From Zonotrichia leucophrys gambelii (lineage: Eukaryota > Chordata > Aves > Passeriformes > Passerellidae): DNA of 64,000 bases. This document shows positions 1 through 12,718 of this stretch, one piece after another. The position numbers were made by a program, and so were the translations under genes. Numbering within the stretch: position 1 is the stretch's first letter; each line of letters opens with the position of its first letter. Location: contig NC_088178.1 of NCBI RefSeq assembly GCF_028769735.1, positions 19,170,357 through 19,234,356 of the forward strand. The letters are read 5' to 3'. Below the pieces are notes generated by a model, which saw only the letters and a program-made list of their open reading frames with translations, did not search any database and was not told where the DNA came from.

Positions 1-2252
1 AGCAACCACGGGGCTCTCATTTTGTTCAAAAAACCCCAACAAACCCACAAAGAATCTCTCACTCTTCTCATAAGACTTTAAGAAACTTTTTCAGGGGTGC
101 AAGGATGGGAGTGGAGATGGAGGTATTTTGGGAAAAAGAATAAATCATTCTAGATAATTTTTTGAAAATTAACCCACATTTGGACTCAGTAAAACTTTCA
201 TAATAATCTTTTTAACAAAGAAAACTGTGTTTTCATTAAGGCACAATTTATCTCTGCTCCCAGAAAGTATTTACTAGAAAATCAGAGCAGGAATAACTAG
301 GAAAAAGGTGTGATTTCCATTTTAAGCTGCAAGATGGCTACTGGATGTCCTATAAAAAATTATAAATGAAAATTTAAAATCACTCCCTGTAAAATAAAAA
401 GATTCCCAGAGGCAAATGAAAAATATGCTTTGCCATGGACAATTTCAGAGACAAAATTCCTTGAGTGTGTTCTGATTTTTTTCTTAAAAATCTGTTTGTG
501 CAAACCCAAATGATTTTTTTTCAATAAGATATGCGGGACAGAATTAAAATTTTTCACTATAGTGACTAGCAGGAAAGGTGTACTTCAGTAAGCATAGATT
601 ACAGTTTGCTTAAAGGACTGAAAATTAGGTTTTATGCACCCTTCCTTTAAGAAAAAGTCTCCAGTGAACTCTTCAGTAACCTCATTTTACTTTTTCAAGC
701 ACATAAAAATTGAGTTGCAATAAATTGAGTTAACTTGTATTTGACATAAGAGAGCATGAGATAAAATTGCAACATGAGAACACTCTTTTAATAGAATCTT
801 TTAGATTGCAAGGAAGTTCCTGGAATCATTTATTCAAACAACTGTGTTACACTGGGATCAGCCACAGCAGGTTGATCTGAACTCTGTCAGATTGGGGTTT
901 GAACATCTGTAAGCATGGAGGCTCTACAGTTTCTGGGCAACTTGTTCCAGTGTTTGGCTACCTTCATAGTAAAAAAGTGGGTTTTGTGTTCAGGTGAAAT
1001 TGAATGCATTTTAAGTTGTCCCATTTTCTCTTGTCCTGTCACTGGGCACTGCTGAGAAATTCAGGCTCCCTCATCTTCACTCCCTCCCATCAGGTAATTA
1101 TTAATACTTAATGGTAAAATCCTGTGGAGCCTTCTCTTCTCCAGGTTGAACAGTCCCAGTTCTCTCAGCCTCTCCTCAAACACAGATGCTTCTACTCCTC
1201 AAATATCTTTGTGGTTCTGCACCGCACTCACTCCAGTAAATCATCCTCTCTTGTACTGGGAGCCCAGACTGGACACAGTGCTCCAGATGCATAAACATCA
1301 GTGCTGAATAGGGAGGAAGGATCACCTCCCTCAGCCTGCAGGTATTGGAATGTTTTTTGATGCTTCTTGAGTTCTAGTTCTGAATGAAACTTCCATTCAC
1401 TTATTATTAATTTTGGATGTTTTGTAATTTTTTTTCCCCCAGGAAAAACAATGCACAAATTGATATAGTTTTATGTAAAATCCTCCATGTATCTGGTATC
1501 TGTCCTTAGGTCCTTGGAAATGTGTGTTCCTGCTCTGGATTGTAAAGCAGTTCTAAAAACTGCTCAATACAAAAGCAATTATTCTTTCTAAGTAATTAGT
1601 ACCAAGCTTTAAAATCAATCTTCTGGTTATAATTTGTTTTAAAAGACTGCTCCAAGTTTATGCTAATTATATTACTCACATTCATGTGATAAAAGGCATT
1701 AACATGGTGCTTTTACTCCGTGGATTTCCAAAAGGAATATAAAAGTAAACCCTGAACCTGCAGAGTTTCAATGCTAAGGATCATGCCTGGTGAGCAGCCT
1801 GTTGGCTTTTAACACAATGCTGAACAGATGTAGAATTGAAACCTGTATTTAACAGAAGTTGCCTCACAAATAAAGGGAAGAAATCTGATATTTTCCAGCC
1901 AAATCTTAAACTTCTGAGTTACAATCCAATTTAGTAAATTTTAATTGGTGCTGGTGAGGCAGCTTTGGTGTGGGAAGTCACACAACTCAACTGTAACTGC
2001 ACAAGAACTAAGGTTGTTTTGAACATGTTCACAATCAAAGGAGCTGCCTGCTCTGAGCTTTACACAACTGTTGATAGTATGGTTAATTGCATATTATTAA
2101 ATCCTAACTCCCTTTCAAAAGACTAAACCAACATTGTAGAATAAGTATTCTCAGCCAATCTATTTTGCTAAATAAATAAATAAATCACATAGTCAAAGAT
2201 AAATAACATGGGAATATTCAAGAGTAGCAGTTAAATTAGGAATCCTACTTAC
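1..2252 (-). other. AK5: AK5 intron 10 (part)
   Basis: From the GTAAGT donor of exon 10 to the window edge. AT-rich, with one CR1 fragment at 850-1330 and a short AAAT run at 2168-2187. No second P-loop exon is present, so exon 11 lies outside. Confidence 0.75.
850..1330 (-). mobile_element. CR1 LINE fragment, reverse orientation
   Basis: Blocks in reverse CR1 order: GGGCAACTTGTTCCAGTGTT, CTCTTGTCCTGTCACTGGGC, TCACTCCCTCCCATCAGGTA, GAGCCTTCTCTTCTCCAGGT, TCTCAGCCTCTCCTC and TTGTACTGGGAGCCCAGACT. Same orientation as AK5. Confidence 0.9.
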
Positions 2253-2297
2253 CGAAAACAAAAATGATGATTGATTTCCTTAGATCTTCTGAAAAGT
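2253..2297 (-). CDS. AK5: AK5 exon 10: start of kinase domain 2, residues 368-383
   Basis: 45 bp, acceptor ATTTTCATTTTAG, donor GTAAGT, phase 1 at both ends. With the split first codon it reads DFSEDLRKSIIIFVF plus the first base of a Gly codon. Human reads GFMEDLRKCKIIFIIG. EDLRK and the hydrophobic strand identify the entry into the second adenylate kinase domain. The next exon should begin with the second P-loop (GPGSGKGT type), but bases 1-2252 contain no such sequence on the minus strand, so the gene continues beyond the left edge. Confidence 0.92.
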
Positions 2298-3396
2298 CTA
2301 AAATGAAAATAAAAATTCTTTAGTGGCAAGAGCTACTAATTTTAATGCCAGCTACTTACCACACCAAATTGTGTAACACTCATGCAAGGGGATCTGATTT
2401 TACTAGATTTACTTTCTGCTATAAGAATAGATATGCTTTCTCCATTCCAAAAGGAGCTATTATCCACAAGCCTATTAATCTCTCAGTTTTCATAGTTGTC
2501 ATATATGACAAAGACATTTTACCTGAAAATAGACCTTGCAATACACATCAGTTCTTTAAGAAAAGGAAGGAAGAGAGAAGCAGATTCATCTTGATGTAAA
2601 AATGTGATGCAATTCCTCCTCAGCCACTGCAGTTTCTACTGAGCATATTATTACATTATAATTGCTATAGAATCTTGTCCATCTCCCATTTACATTTTAT
2701 ACTCTCTGAAATGAAGTTCTAAATTTCTCTGAGCCCCAAATTCAGCCAAATAATAACCATCTTAGCTGAAATCCAGGCAATACACTCACCAAAACTACGG
2801 TGTGTATTACAGCTTTGTCTTTAACAGAAAGTGTATCTTTTGAAAAAGCAATTCCTTCTGGTCTGAGTCCCAGCCATTGCACTGATTATACAGTACAGAA
2901 GGTGATCTTGCACCATGTGAGCCTGCTGAAATTTTATTATATCTTTGAGTTAATCACTTACAAGACACATGTGATTTTGTTAATCACATACAAGACACCT
3001 CATACAATTTTTGGGGTTGATTTTGTGGTGAGTAGATCTCTTATTACAAAAAATCTTAGCCATGAAAAGTCTTGCTTTATCCTTTTATTCCTCTTAGACT
3101 CTACTTTCCAAGGAGACTTTCATAACTGCCAATTTCTGAAAACACCTATGAGATTTGATGCTGATTAACAGTAGTATTTTCTAATAATTTTTGATCCACT
3201 GGCCAAAAGAGTATAGAAACGTGTTTTACAAACTGCAATTTCATTTGAAAGAATTCACATGATAAAAATCCCTTGAGGCACAAACTTCACAATATAACTC
3301 ACCTGAATTAACTTTACTTTCGAATTAACTATTTAAATAATAGGAAATCAAAGGTTTCAAATTTAAATGGCAATTGACACTGAAAAAGAAACTCAC
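2298..3396 (-). other. AK5: AK5 intron 9
   Basis: A 1.1-kb intron, donor GTGAGT, acceptor ATTTTCATTTTAG. It contains a 30-bp-period direct repeat at 2949-2998. No recognised repeat family. Confidence 0.8.
2949..2998. repeat. Direct repeat, 20 bp, 30-bp period
   Basis: GTTAATCACTTACAAGACAC at 2949-2968 and GTTAATCACATACAAGACAC at 2979-2998, one difference, separated by ATGTGATTTT. A local duplication in intron 9; the reverse complement of ATCACAT also occurs between the copies. Confidence 0.8.
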
Positions 3397-3439
3397 CTCC
3401 TGTGCTCTCATAACCAGAAAAACTTGACTGATCCTCCTC
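3397..3439 (-). CDS. AK5: AK5 exon 9: 43-bp linker micro-exon, residues 354-368
   Basis: Acceptor TTAATTAACAG, donor GTGAGT, phase 0 to phase 1. It reads EEDQSSFSGYESTG plus one base. The human segment GDDQLNVFGEDTMG has exactly the same length and the same DQ, F and G positions. The acceptor lacks a good pyrimidine tract, so inclusion may depend on enhancers or tissue factors. It was found by searching intron sequence for a 3n+1 exon, which was required because exon 8 ends in phase 0 and exon 10 needs one base from upstream. Alone, skipping it would shift the frame. Confidence 0.85.
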
Positions 3440-3639
3440 CTGTTAATTAAGCAATTGACAAATTGAAATGGATATTCCGCATAGTTTGCATTTCTTCTTA
3501 TATCTGCTTATCTGTATATCTTAATATGTATTTCTCTAAGGTCTCACTTTTAATCTATGCTGAGATATGGTTTACAGTGTCACAGAAATGCTGTTAGTGC
3601 TGTTGCAGTTGCTAGAACATGAGCACAGAGAAGCCAAGG

Positions 3640-4605
3640 TATCTTGAGATGATTCAGTGTCCCATACAATGAGTGGGGTTCCTCAGGGTTGGGAATGGGG
3701 ACTGGTGTTGTTTAACAACATTGCTGGTGACATGGACAGTGGGACCAAGTGCACCCTCAGCAAGGTTGCCAATGACACCAAGCTGTGCTCGAGGGAAGGG
3801 ATGGCACCAGAGGGACCTGGACGTGCTTGAGAGGTGGGGCCATGTGATCCTAATGGAGTTCAGGGCCAAGTACAAGGTACTGCTCCTGTGTCAGGGCACT
3901 CCCAAGCACAGTTACAGGCTGGATGGAGAATGGATCCAGTGCAGTCCTGGGAAAAAAGACTCGGAGTCATTGGCTCCACATGATCCATCAGTGTGCATTT
4001 GCAGCCCAGAAAGCCAACTGTGTCCAGGGCTGCACCAAAGGCAGCGTGGGCAGCAGGCTGAGGGAGCAGATTCCACCTCTCTGCCCTGCCCTCGTGAGAC
4101 CCCACCTGGGCGCTGCTCCTGGCTCTGGGGGCCCAGCACAAGGACAGGGACCTGCTGGAGAGAGTCCAGAGGAGCCCACAAAGATGCTCAGAGGGCTGGA
4201 ACACCTCTCCTAGGAAGACAGGCTGAGAGAGATGGGGCTGTTCACCCTGGAGAGGTCTCTGCAGAGACCTTACAGCAGCCTCCCAGGACCTGAAAGGGGC
4301 TGCAAGAGAGCTGGAGAGGGACTATTTCCAAGGAGATAGAGTGACAAGGGGGAATTGCTTTAAACTGAAAGACAGTAGGATTAGATGAGATCTTGGGAAG
4401 AAATTCTTCACTGTGAGGACAGAGAGGCACTGGAACATGTTTCCCAGAGATGTTAGAGATGACCCATCCCTGGAAGTGTTCAAGGCCAGGCTTGGGGCTT
4501 TGAACAACTTGGTCTAGTGCAACATATCCCTGCCTGCTGGGGGTTTGGAGCAAGATGATCTTTAGGGTCCTTTCCAACCCAGGCCATTCTCTGCTGTAAT
4601 ACTGG
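3640..4605 (+). mobile_element. CR1 LINE fragment with end of ORF2 and 3' region
   Basis: The longest repeat copy in the window. The left part translates in the plus frame as LFNNIAGDMDSGTKCTLSKV followed by ANDTKL, which corresponds to the CR1 reverse transcriptase segment around the SKFADDTKL motif; the catalytic ADD is changed to AND here and the frame decays further on. The right part carries the classic 3' region: AGAGGGCTGGAACACCTCTCC, CCCTGGAGAG, CCCATCCCTGGAAGTGTTCA and TCCTTTCCAACCCAGGCCAT. It is inactive, 5'-truncated and antisense to AK5. Confidence 0.9.
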
Positions 4606-6581
4606 TATTGTGAGGAATGGCTCTTCAGTGTCCAAATGCACAATTCCCACATGATAGATAAGCAACCAATGTGCATCCTGAATTTCTTCTGAAGTCACCA
4701 TGGTATGATCAGCTGTTAATAGTGAGAAAGCAATACTGGAGAAACTTCTAAAAGTGAGCTATAACATAAAGATGGCATTGGTCTTTAATCTCAACTTAAA
4801 TGTGTTGACCTTCTGCATGTAACACAAGCTACAAGTTGTTATAAAGGCTGTTGAACTACAAGGAGGGACTACACCAGGGAAATGGGGGATGTAGCATGTT
4901 TTGTCTCCTGAGATTTAGTCACTTAAAATTATTCTTTTACTGTATATTACAGTCAATGAGAAATTACAAATATTGGCCAGCAATACTGTCAGAATGGGAA
5001 TTCTTTATTGTTCTGATAAGTGAGAATTATGTATATGCTGGACATATGCTAGATTATGAGATGTCAATATACGCACACCACCAATGCTTTAGCCTGGTCT
5101 GTAAAATATCAATAACAGCATTGACAGTAACACATCCTCATGTGACAGTATTACATCATCAGTGCCTAACATCAGCATGAAACATGTTATGTGAGTCATC
5201 TCAGTAGCATATGGCAGCACAGCTCTCAGAAATAGCCACCTTTAAATGTGTGGAGCTGCAGGAGTAGATGAAGTGACATGAACTGCAAGGTGACTGGAAT
5301 GGGTAAACTGCTGCCCACTGTAATTTGCAGGGCTCATGCACTACCCTTGCACGTTTCTCCTTGTATTCCCATCATCACTGAAAATGAAGTACTCTTCATT
5401 AGGCTGAAGTACCATTACATTGGTTACACAAATTATTTTCATTTTTTGATTCACAGTAATTCTCAGCCTATTACACTGCAGCAGAAGAACTGCCATCTTA
5501 AAAAAAGAAAGGTGTCATTTTCAAATGAGAAATTATTCTCTTTCCTACATTTCAAGTGACAATATTAACCCTATGTCCATTATTTTTGCATGCAATAATA
5601 CAATAAAATAATTGACCCTGCAGAGCATATATTGCATACAAAAGGCTTCATTTTAGATTCTGCTTCTTATAATGCCTTTAAAAGTTCACAGATCAAAATC
5701 CTTTTAGGCACTAAGTTTAGAGTAAAGTCCCTTTAAAAAACAGGATCAGAATTCCAAGCTTACAATCAAATTATAGAATTGCAAGCAGCATGACTTCTTT
5801 CAAGTTTTGCTGTTGTTCTCCCCTACGATTGCAGAAACTGAGTCCAACCAGTTTTTGTGCTAGATGTGCTGTTTGCTTTGAGGTCCCTTGAGAGAGTGAC
5901 AGTCTGGCACCCTGTTTAATGCAGTCCCCTTGTGTTTGCATTTGACAGTATTTGACAGAAAGACTCAAAGATTGAGTCTTTTTAGTCTCTAAACTGTGAA
6001 TGGCTTGGCCTGTATCAGGCTGGACACACTGCTCTGCCTCCTTAGCAGAGCACTTTGGAAAATAACTGTGGGATTTAGCAAGCGATCACATAAGGCAAAG
6101 TCCCTCCAGTTAGACAGCAAATGCTGTTTGACACCAGACTGCCATCAGCAATACAATGATTTAGCAGCAGTCTCTGTACTCCCAGTTTAGCTGTTTCCAT
6201 GTACTTGAAAGAAAAGTGAGGAAGATTACATCTCATAATGAGCTCTGAGGAAAGATAGGTAGTCTGTAATTTCATATGCTTTACAGTCAAGTTATATCTC
6301 CAAATATTATCTGGAAACATATCCATTAGTGGAGCACAGCTGTCTGTGTAACTACTTAAACAATATCAACAGTACATTAAAATAATTGCTAATTAGAGAA
6401 GTTTGCTGCCTGTAAAGAATCACTTATTTGACATTTGTCTTTAGAATTGGAAAACATAGGCTTTTGACTGCCATTTTACTTGCCACTTGTGTTGTAATTA
6501 GTAAATATCTGACTGGTAGTAGATACTTCATTGGTTAATGACTTTTCAGTTACTGTCATTGCTAGGTTGTGAGCTAAGTCC

Positions 6582-6650
6582 ACAAAATCATAGAATGATT
6601 TGGGTTGGAAGATCATCTAGTTCCAACCCACCTTATTCCTGTAGTAATAA
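6582..6650 (-). mobile_element. CR1 3' end fragment, reverse orientation
   Basis: AAAATCATAGAATGATTTGG, then GTTGGAAGATCATCTAGTTC and CAACCCACCTT: the standard reverse-oriented CR1 terminus. Only about 70 bp survive. Confidence 0.8.
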
Positions 6651-7714
6651 ACCATGACAGTAAGTCTCAGCAAATAATAATGGATTGATACAGAATTCTT
6701 CAGAAGTTTCAATTTTGTTGCCAATGAATCAGTACTCTTAAGGCATATCAATAAAATAGATTTAATTTTTTAATCTACTGAAGGGACATTTTCTTTATGA
6801 GGACTTAGTGACAGCTGTTGTGAATGTCAGTTACCTGATGAAATGAGAAAGCTTTCCTGTTACCCAGAAATAACCTCTGCTCCAGTCCTTGCATGTTTTA
6901 GTTTGGGTTTTGGTTTTTTTGTTTTACATGGACAAGAGCTCTCCCTTATCACCTCATTGTTGCTTGAATGCTTCTAGAAAAGAGTGTTGAGAAGTGCCTG
7001 ATACATTTCATTCAGATTTCTAACAGATATAGTCAGAGTTTCTCCTCCAAATTTACCAAAGATGATAAATATCACAGACAGAGGAGAATAGAGGCAGTAG
7101 AATGAGACTGAATTTGAAATACAGCGTGACTGCTGCTTAAAATTATGCTCAATTTTCAAGCTTGAATTTCAGAATGTAAATATTCCAAGGAATGTTTCAG
7201 ACACAAATTATTTAAACAAATAAAAATTACATGTTTCTTTGTTTGTTTTATGCAAGGGCAGTGCTCCCTGGGTATGGATTTTATGAGCCATACCATTAAA
7301 TTTGATTTATACTTCAAATCAATTTTTCAGCCTGAGCTGCTTTCTGCAAGCTGAGTGTTAAAGTATGCCTCTGTAAAGCAGAGGTGGCTGTGCTCTGACC
7401 TCCCCTGCTCCAGAGCTAATAAATAAGGTAAGACACAGTAGGAATACCCTCACACTTCAAGGCTTTTTTTCTCCATTGAAAGTCAAATTTTCTTATATAC
7501 TTCATACTGCTCAGCAGAGTGGAGTTATTTGAGTTAAAAAGGACTAAAGAAATTAAGATGAGCATACAGAGCTAATGTTTTTCGAGGTGATTTTTATTTG
7601 TTCACAATGCATACAACTGCAAAACCATCAGTGTTCATAATAGCATCTACAGAATTCTGACAGATGAGATCACTGTGATTCCCATTTAATTCCAGGTTTC
7701 TAGCAGAGACAAAA

Positions 7715-8096
7715 CTCTGTGCCATGCTCTCTTGTGAGAGAGCTGAGGGAGCTGGGCATGGTCAGCCTTGAGAAGGCTGAGGAGGCACCTAATCAATGTC
7801 AGTCAGTGTCTGAAGGGAGGTGCCAGAGGATGGACCAGGCTCTGCTCCGTGCTGCTGAGCAGTGGGACAGGAGGCAACAGGCACAAACTGATGCACAGAA
7901 GTTCCACCTTGACTGTGCAGGTGACAAGCACTGGCACAGATTGCCCAGTGAGGTTCTGGAGTCTCCCTCACTGGAGACATTCAAGGGTCATCCTGTGCCA
8001 TGGGCTGTGGGATGACCCTCCTTGGGCAGGGAGGCTGGAGCAGATGATTCACTGCAGTCCCTCTTCCCACCTTCCCCATTTTGTGATTCTGTGATT
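7715..8096 (+). mobile_element. CR1 LINE 3' fragment
   Basis: Plus-oriented CR1: CATGGTCAGCCTTGAGAAGG, CAGTGGGACAGGAGGCAACA, TTCTGGAGTCTCCCTCACTG, and the 3' terminal TTTGTGATTCTGTGATTATT. The frames crossing it are not genes. Antisense to AK5. Confidence 0.87.
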
Positions 8097-11000
8097 ATTC
8101 TTTTAAAACAAAACTTATTATCAATTCTAAAATAATAATAATAATAGAAAATTATACCTATTAGTTAGAGATTAACCCATTTTTAACAGCCAAAAGCCAA
8201 TATCAAATTATCTAGCTTTTAAATTTGGTTGGGTTTTTTTCAGATTTTGAATTCCTGCTCTTCAAGAACATCAAGAATATCTGTAGGTACTTTAGAGAGG
8301 AAAAAGCCAGAATCTGTGTACTATAGTTTGGGGAGATTTGGTTTTTGTTAACTTCTCTACATATTTATAATTTTAAAAATGCATATGATTAATAATCATG
8401 AAAGCGAAAGCAAAATCTATTTAGTTTCATGTTGATTTCCAGACACTGGAAAATTTTCAAAGAAATTACCTCTTAAGGGCAACAAGGTATACAACCAGAA
8501 CACCCCTCTCAGGAGGGTAGCAGCAGTTTGCATCATCACAGCACTGTAAGAGTGTTCTGGTAAACCAAACACCTCATTTGCAATTTTAATATTAATTTGA
8601 TTTAAAAGGCTGAACTAGAGGGGTCAGCATTATATGTAACTTGAAGAAGAACTGGGGCTTGATTTTTAAATATATTTGTGTTTTAAAGACATTAGAGACA
8701 TTCAGTAACTATATTATCTATACATAGTTTCTATCACTGACTTTAAAATAGTTCTGTGACATATAGCATTCAGTGAGTTTTCAGTTTGGTCTGTATTTAT
8801 AGAAAACTCCCAGTGCCTACAAAATTCTTTCTGGAAGTTATCACTATTTTTCCTTTGATATTCTTGTTTTCTGTAAATCACCATCACTCCTTAAATTATT
8901 CTTCTCTGTGTGGAGCATTTATGCTGTTTGGTGCAATTTCACCCAGGGACAATTTTTTTTTTTGTTTTTTTTTTTACATCAAGCCATTGTAGCAGAGAAG
9001 TGAGGCCTCCTTGTGTACTTGAACTACAAATGTGGGGCTGCTCAACTTCTATTTTAGACAGCTGACAAAAATCCTACTGAATGGTCCCTCACACCAGACA
9101 CCTCAGCACTCTATGCAGAACCTCTCTGCCCTGAGAGCTGTCTTCTGAGAGGTGAAATTCAGTCGTTTGGGTTTTTTGTTGTTAATGATTTGGTTTGGGG
9201 TTTTTTTTTTTAATGTATGTGCATTTTGTGTTTTTTGGGGGGTTTTTTAAACTTAAGATGAGAAAGGCTTTTCTGCAGGCCTGTCTCAACTCAGTTTTCA
9301 AAAAGAAAAAGATCTTGGCATGGAGAAGGACAAGAATAGAGTGTTGCAAATAAATCCCCAAACCCAGTGTGCAATCTCAGACCCTATGATTTGCTGCTAT
9401 TCAGATAAAAATTGACAATTGTGTTCAAATTTTACCTCTCAAAGGCCTTCTCTGCTTAACATTTCACAAGCATATTCAAGGTTTACTATAGCATCTATTT
9501 ATCTATTATTAGGCAGTTCTGTAACTTTCAACTTCTGCAGTATTTCTAAAGGACTTCTGTGTTAAGAAGGAATTGAACTATCTGAAGAAACAGTCCACAG
9601 ATTTGAGATGCACTGCTGTGAAGGAGTTCTAAAACTAGGCCACTTTTCACTCTTTATGACTGGTATTTAAGCCCAAAATGACTAACATTGACTGCACAAT
9701 CCTGGGATACATAAGGAGTAAAAAACCAAGTAGGAAACATATGGCTTTCTGAAAATACATAGGGGATTTTTTTTTTCCAGTGTACCCAGAAAAACCACTT
9801 TTCTGCTTTGATACAATACAAATAAGTGATTTTAAGAGCAGTTTAGTATCCCATAGAGAAAAACAGCATCTTTGCAATCACTGCAGTTATATATGAGTAT
9901 GTAAAAATATACAGGATGTACTTTGACAGTGGTTAAGAAAGATAAAAGAAATAAAAAGGCACTTCCTTCTGCAGTGTTTTAAAATATAGGAATTGTTACA
10001 ACAAATGTTTTCAAGAAAGGGTTTTGGTAGCTGTCTTTAGGGATGCTGGGCTATGTGAACAAAACCAATCCACAGCCCTGAGTGAGGCCTCTAAATCTAG
10101 GAGGCAGAATGGGTTTAAAATACACCTTTACATTTCTTTATCACCTTTTGGTAGAAGAGGAAAAGTTCTGCTGTGGATCCTATTTGCATCAACTGTGTGG
10201 GATACCTGATATTCCCTAAGAATTATGCAAGTTCTCTGGACTGTAAAGGTAGAGCTCATAAATTTAGCTGGGAAGTTATATTTTGTCTGTGAAGCATAAA
10301 GCCCCACTATGCCAGGGGAAGGGCAAGCTGGTGTGAGGAAAGAAGGGGCAGTATCCTACTGCCACTGCCTACAGCAATGATGGTGAGACACTGTAAATTG
10401 TAATGCTTTTACTACAGACACTTCCTCAAGCCACAGAGAAGGACTTTATAATTTACTGCAGAATTATTCAGTGAAGCATAAATGCAGCACCTCTTGAAGA
10501 ATAATGTTGTCACTGCTGTTTAAATCTCCAGTAACTCACTTGAGCTCACCATCACTTTAACCGAATCCTTATGCCCTGTGCTGCCCACCAGAGCTGCAGG
10601 CAGCAACTCTGGGTTCAAAACTAGGAAAGAATTGGAATGCAAAGACTTCAACTAACCTTGGCAGTTTAGCCTCCCCTAATATAAGTATCACCAGAAAGTA
10701 AGTTCAAATAACACCTGTGAAAGAAGAAGCAAACAATTGCTTCTGGCATTTCACATAAGAAAGTGCAGGTTGACTCTTTGGTTATTTTTTGCCCATTTTG
10801 CCATGGTTTGCATGGGGGAAAATAAAGCAGGAGACTTTCCAACACGTGCCTTTATTACAGTGTACAATGGTGATTTGAAAGAGAAAAAAATTCTTTGCAT
10901 TGACAAAATTATTTCAAAGCACCAAAATACACATGGTTTGAGCTTATTCAGGAAACATTTTGTAAGGCAAACTGTAGTACTTTGTTTCTGGAACTGGTTT

Positions 11001-12298
11001 TTTTTTGAAGCATTTAATAGGATAGTTTCCATGGCAACATGAACTGAACAGATTGTTCACTGACTTCAGTACATTTCTATTAAACATCTTTTCTCTGTAG
11101 TTAGGTCTGCCTTTTCAGCTCTTTCATGTCTTTGGATGCTTATTCATTTTGTCTTTTTGCAGATATCCTTAAACTAGACTGGACTCCACCTTTGACAAAA
11201 AACAAGTGTTGAGAGAAGAGAGTTTTGCAACCATTCTCTGAGTATCTTCTCATTTTCTTTTCTATCCCATATTCCTGTTTTAATCAGTTTCTCTGTATAA
11301 CCAGAATCTGTAATTCAAATTGATACCACTTTCTATCAGCAAAAGAGAAATGGACACTGCAGAAATGTTCAGCATTAAAAGACCAAATAGCTTCTGGTTA
11401 CTCTTGGTCATTTTACTAAGACCTGTCATGTTTAATGCTGCACAGCATATATGAATAAAACTGCTGTTACACCAGAAGTTCCTTATGTTCTCAAGTGAAA
11501 AGAAAGCACATGATAAATATATGACATTCTAATCTGACTCCTTTAAGTATTTAATTAATGTTTATCTGATTTTGAAAGTCTGAATGAAAATTTATCCTGC
11601 TAATGAAGGTGTGCAGTTTGCTCTCTGTAGTATTGTAATCCTAACCCTAAAGTATTGTGTCTGAAGGGTTAAATAAACTTCTTGGACTGAATCTTCAGAG
11701 TAGGGAAAAGGGAGTCAAAACAAAGTGACAACTGATAGGAAACACAGTAAATGGAGGAAGATGGTCTTTGGTTTAATCCACAGAGCTTTAGTTAAATGAG
11801 GCTTTCACTTTGCTCATGCCCATCAGTTTTATTAATATTTGTGTTCTGCCTCTGCATTGAAAAGACTCTCAGGAACTTTTCATTATGTCTCTTGAATATT
11901 TAAGTTTCAAGCTATGCTAATCGGTCAGGCTGGAAATATTATTATAGTCTTGGTAGCAGTGGAATCTGTTTTGCATCAGTTCACTAAAAGCTTTCCTCCT
12001 GCTCTCTAAAGCCTGGATTCCTCAGTGCTTTGGACAGGAAACTACACCAAGCTGCAAAATGAATTGTAACTACATGGCAAAAACTTCTAATTGAGAGCCT
12101 GTTTCCTCTTTTCCTCTTGTTAGAATGAGTAAGTGTCTTTCAGAGCTTTTTTCCTCCACTTGATTTTGGTTTTGCTTGTGAATTTTTCAAGTGAGCTGTC
12201 ACATTTCTAATTATAAAACATTCTGAATTTGCAGCAGAGATTGGGTTATTCAATTTATTTCATTGAGTTGATTGCTTGTCATTACTGAAGAGAAAACC

Positions 12299-12377
12299 TT
12301 TTTTTTTTTTTTAAATCTACATTTCCTAGGTCTTTGATACATTTGTGGAGGGGCAAAAAAAAAAAAACAAAAAAACC
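12299..12377. repeat. Poly-T run followed by poly-A run
   Basis: A T run near 12299-12313 and an A run near 12355-12377 stand about 45 bp apart and can pair as an imperfect stem. Probably slippage or retroposition relics. Confidence 0.6.
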
Positions 12378-12514
12378 CCGCAATATTTTCTTTGCACTAA
12401 TCTAATTGCATTTATCTAATTGAATCACTAAATGCAGTATGACACTGCAAGGGCATGGAAATCTCTCAGTTAAGAACTGGTAACTCCCTGAAAGGCACAA
12501 AAATGCATTTCCAT

Positions 12515-12718
12515 GTTTTGTAGATGCGAGGGTGGTGAGGCACTGGAACAGGTTGTCCACAGAAACCGTGGATGTCTCATCTCTGGAAGCATTCAAGGCC
12601 AGGGTGAGTCAGTCTCTGAGCAACCTGGCCTAGTGGAAGGTGTTCCTGCCCATGGCAGGGAAGCTGGAACTAAATGATCTTTAACATCCCTTCCAACTCA
12701 AACCATTCTATGAAATTT
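12515..12718 (+). mobile_element. CR1 LINE 3' fragment
   Basis: Plus-oriented: GGTGGTGAGGCACTGGAACA, GGAAGCATTCAAGGCCAGGG, TGAGCAACCTGGCCTAGTGG and CATCCCTTCCAACTCAAACC, ending ATTCTATGAAA. A diverged copy ending in the octamer-type CR1 terminus. Confidence 0.88.

Noticed and set aside
2789..2830. Candidate AK5 micro-exon ending in a GTGAGT donor
   Set aside because: Its translation does not resemble the AK5 linker and the acceptor side is poor. The exon at 3397-3439 fits length, phase and residues.
3673..4293. 206-codon open frame on the plus strand
   Set aside because: It lies entirely in a CR1 fragment and is not in the reverse transcriptase frame for most of its length.
7719..8094. Two overlapping open frames of about 100 codons
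   Set aside because: They translate CR1 3' untranslated sequence.
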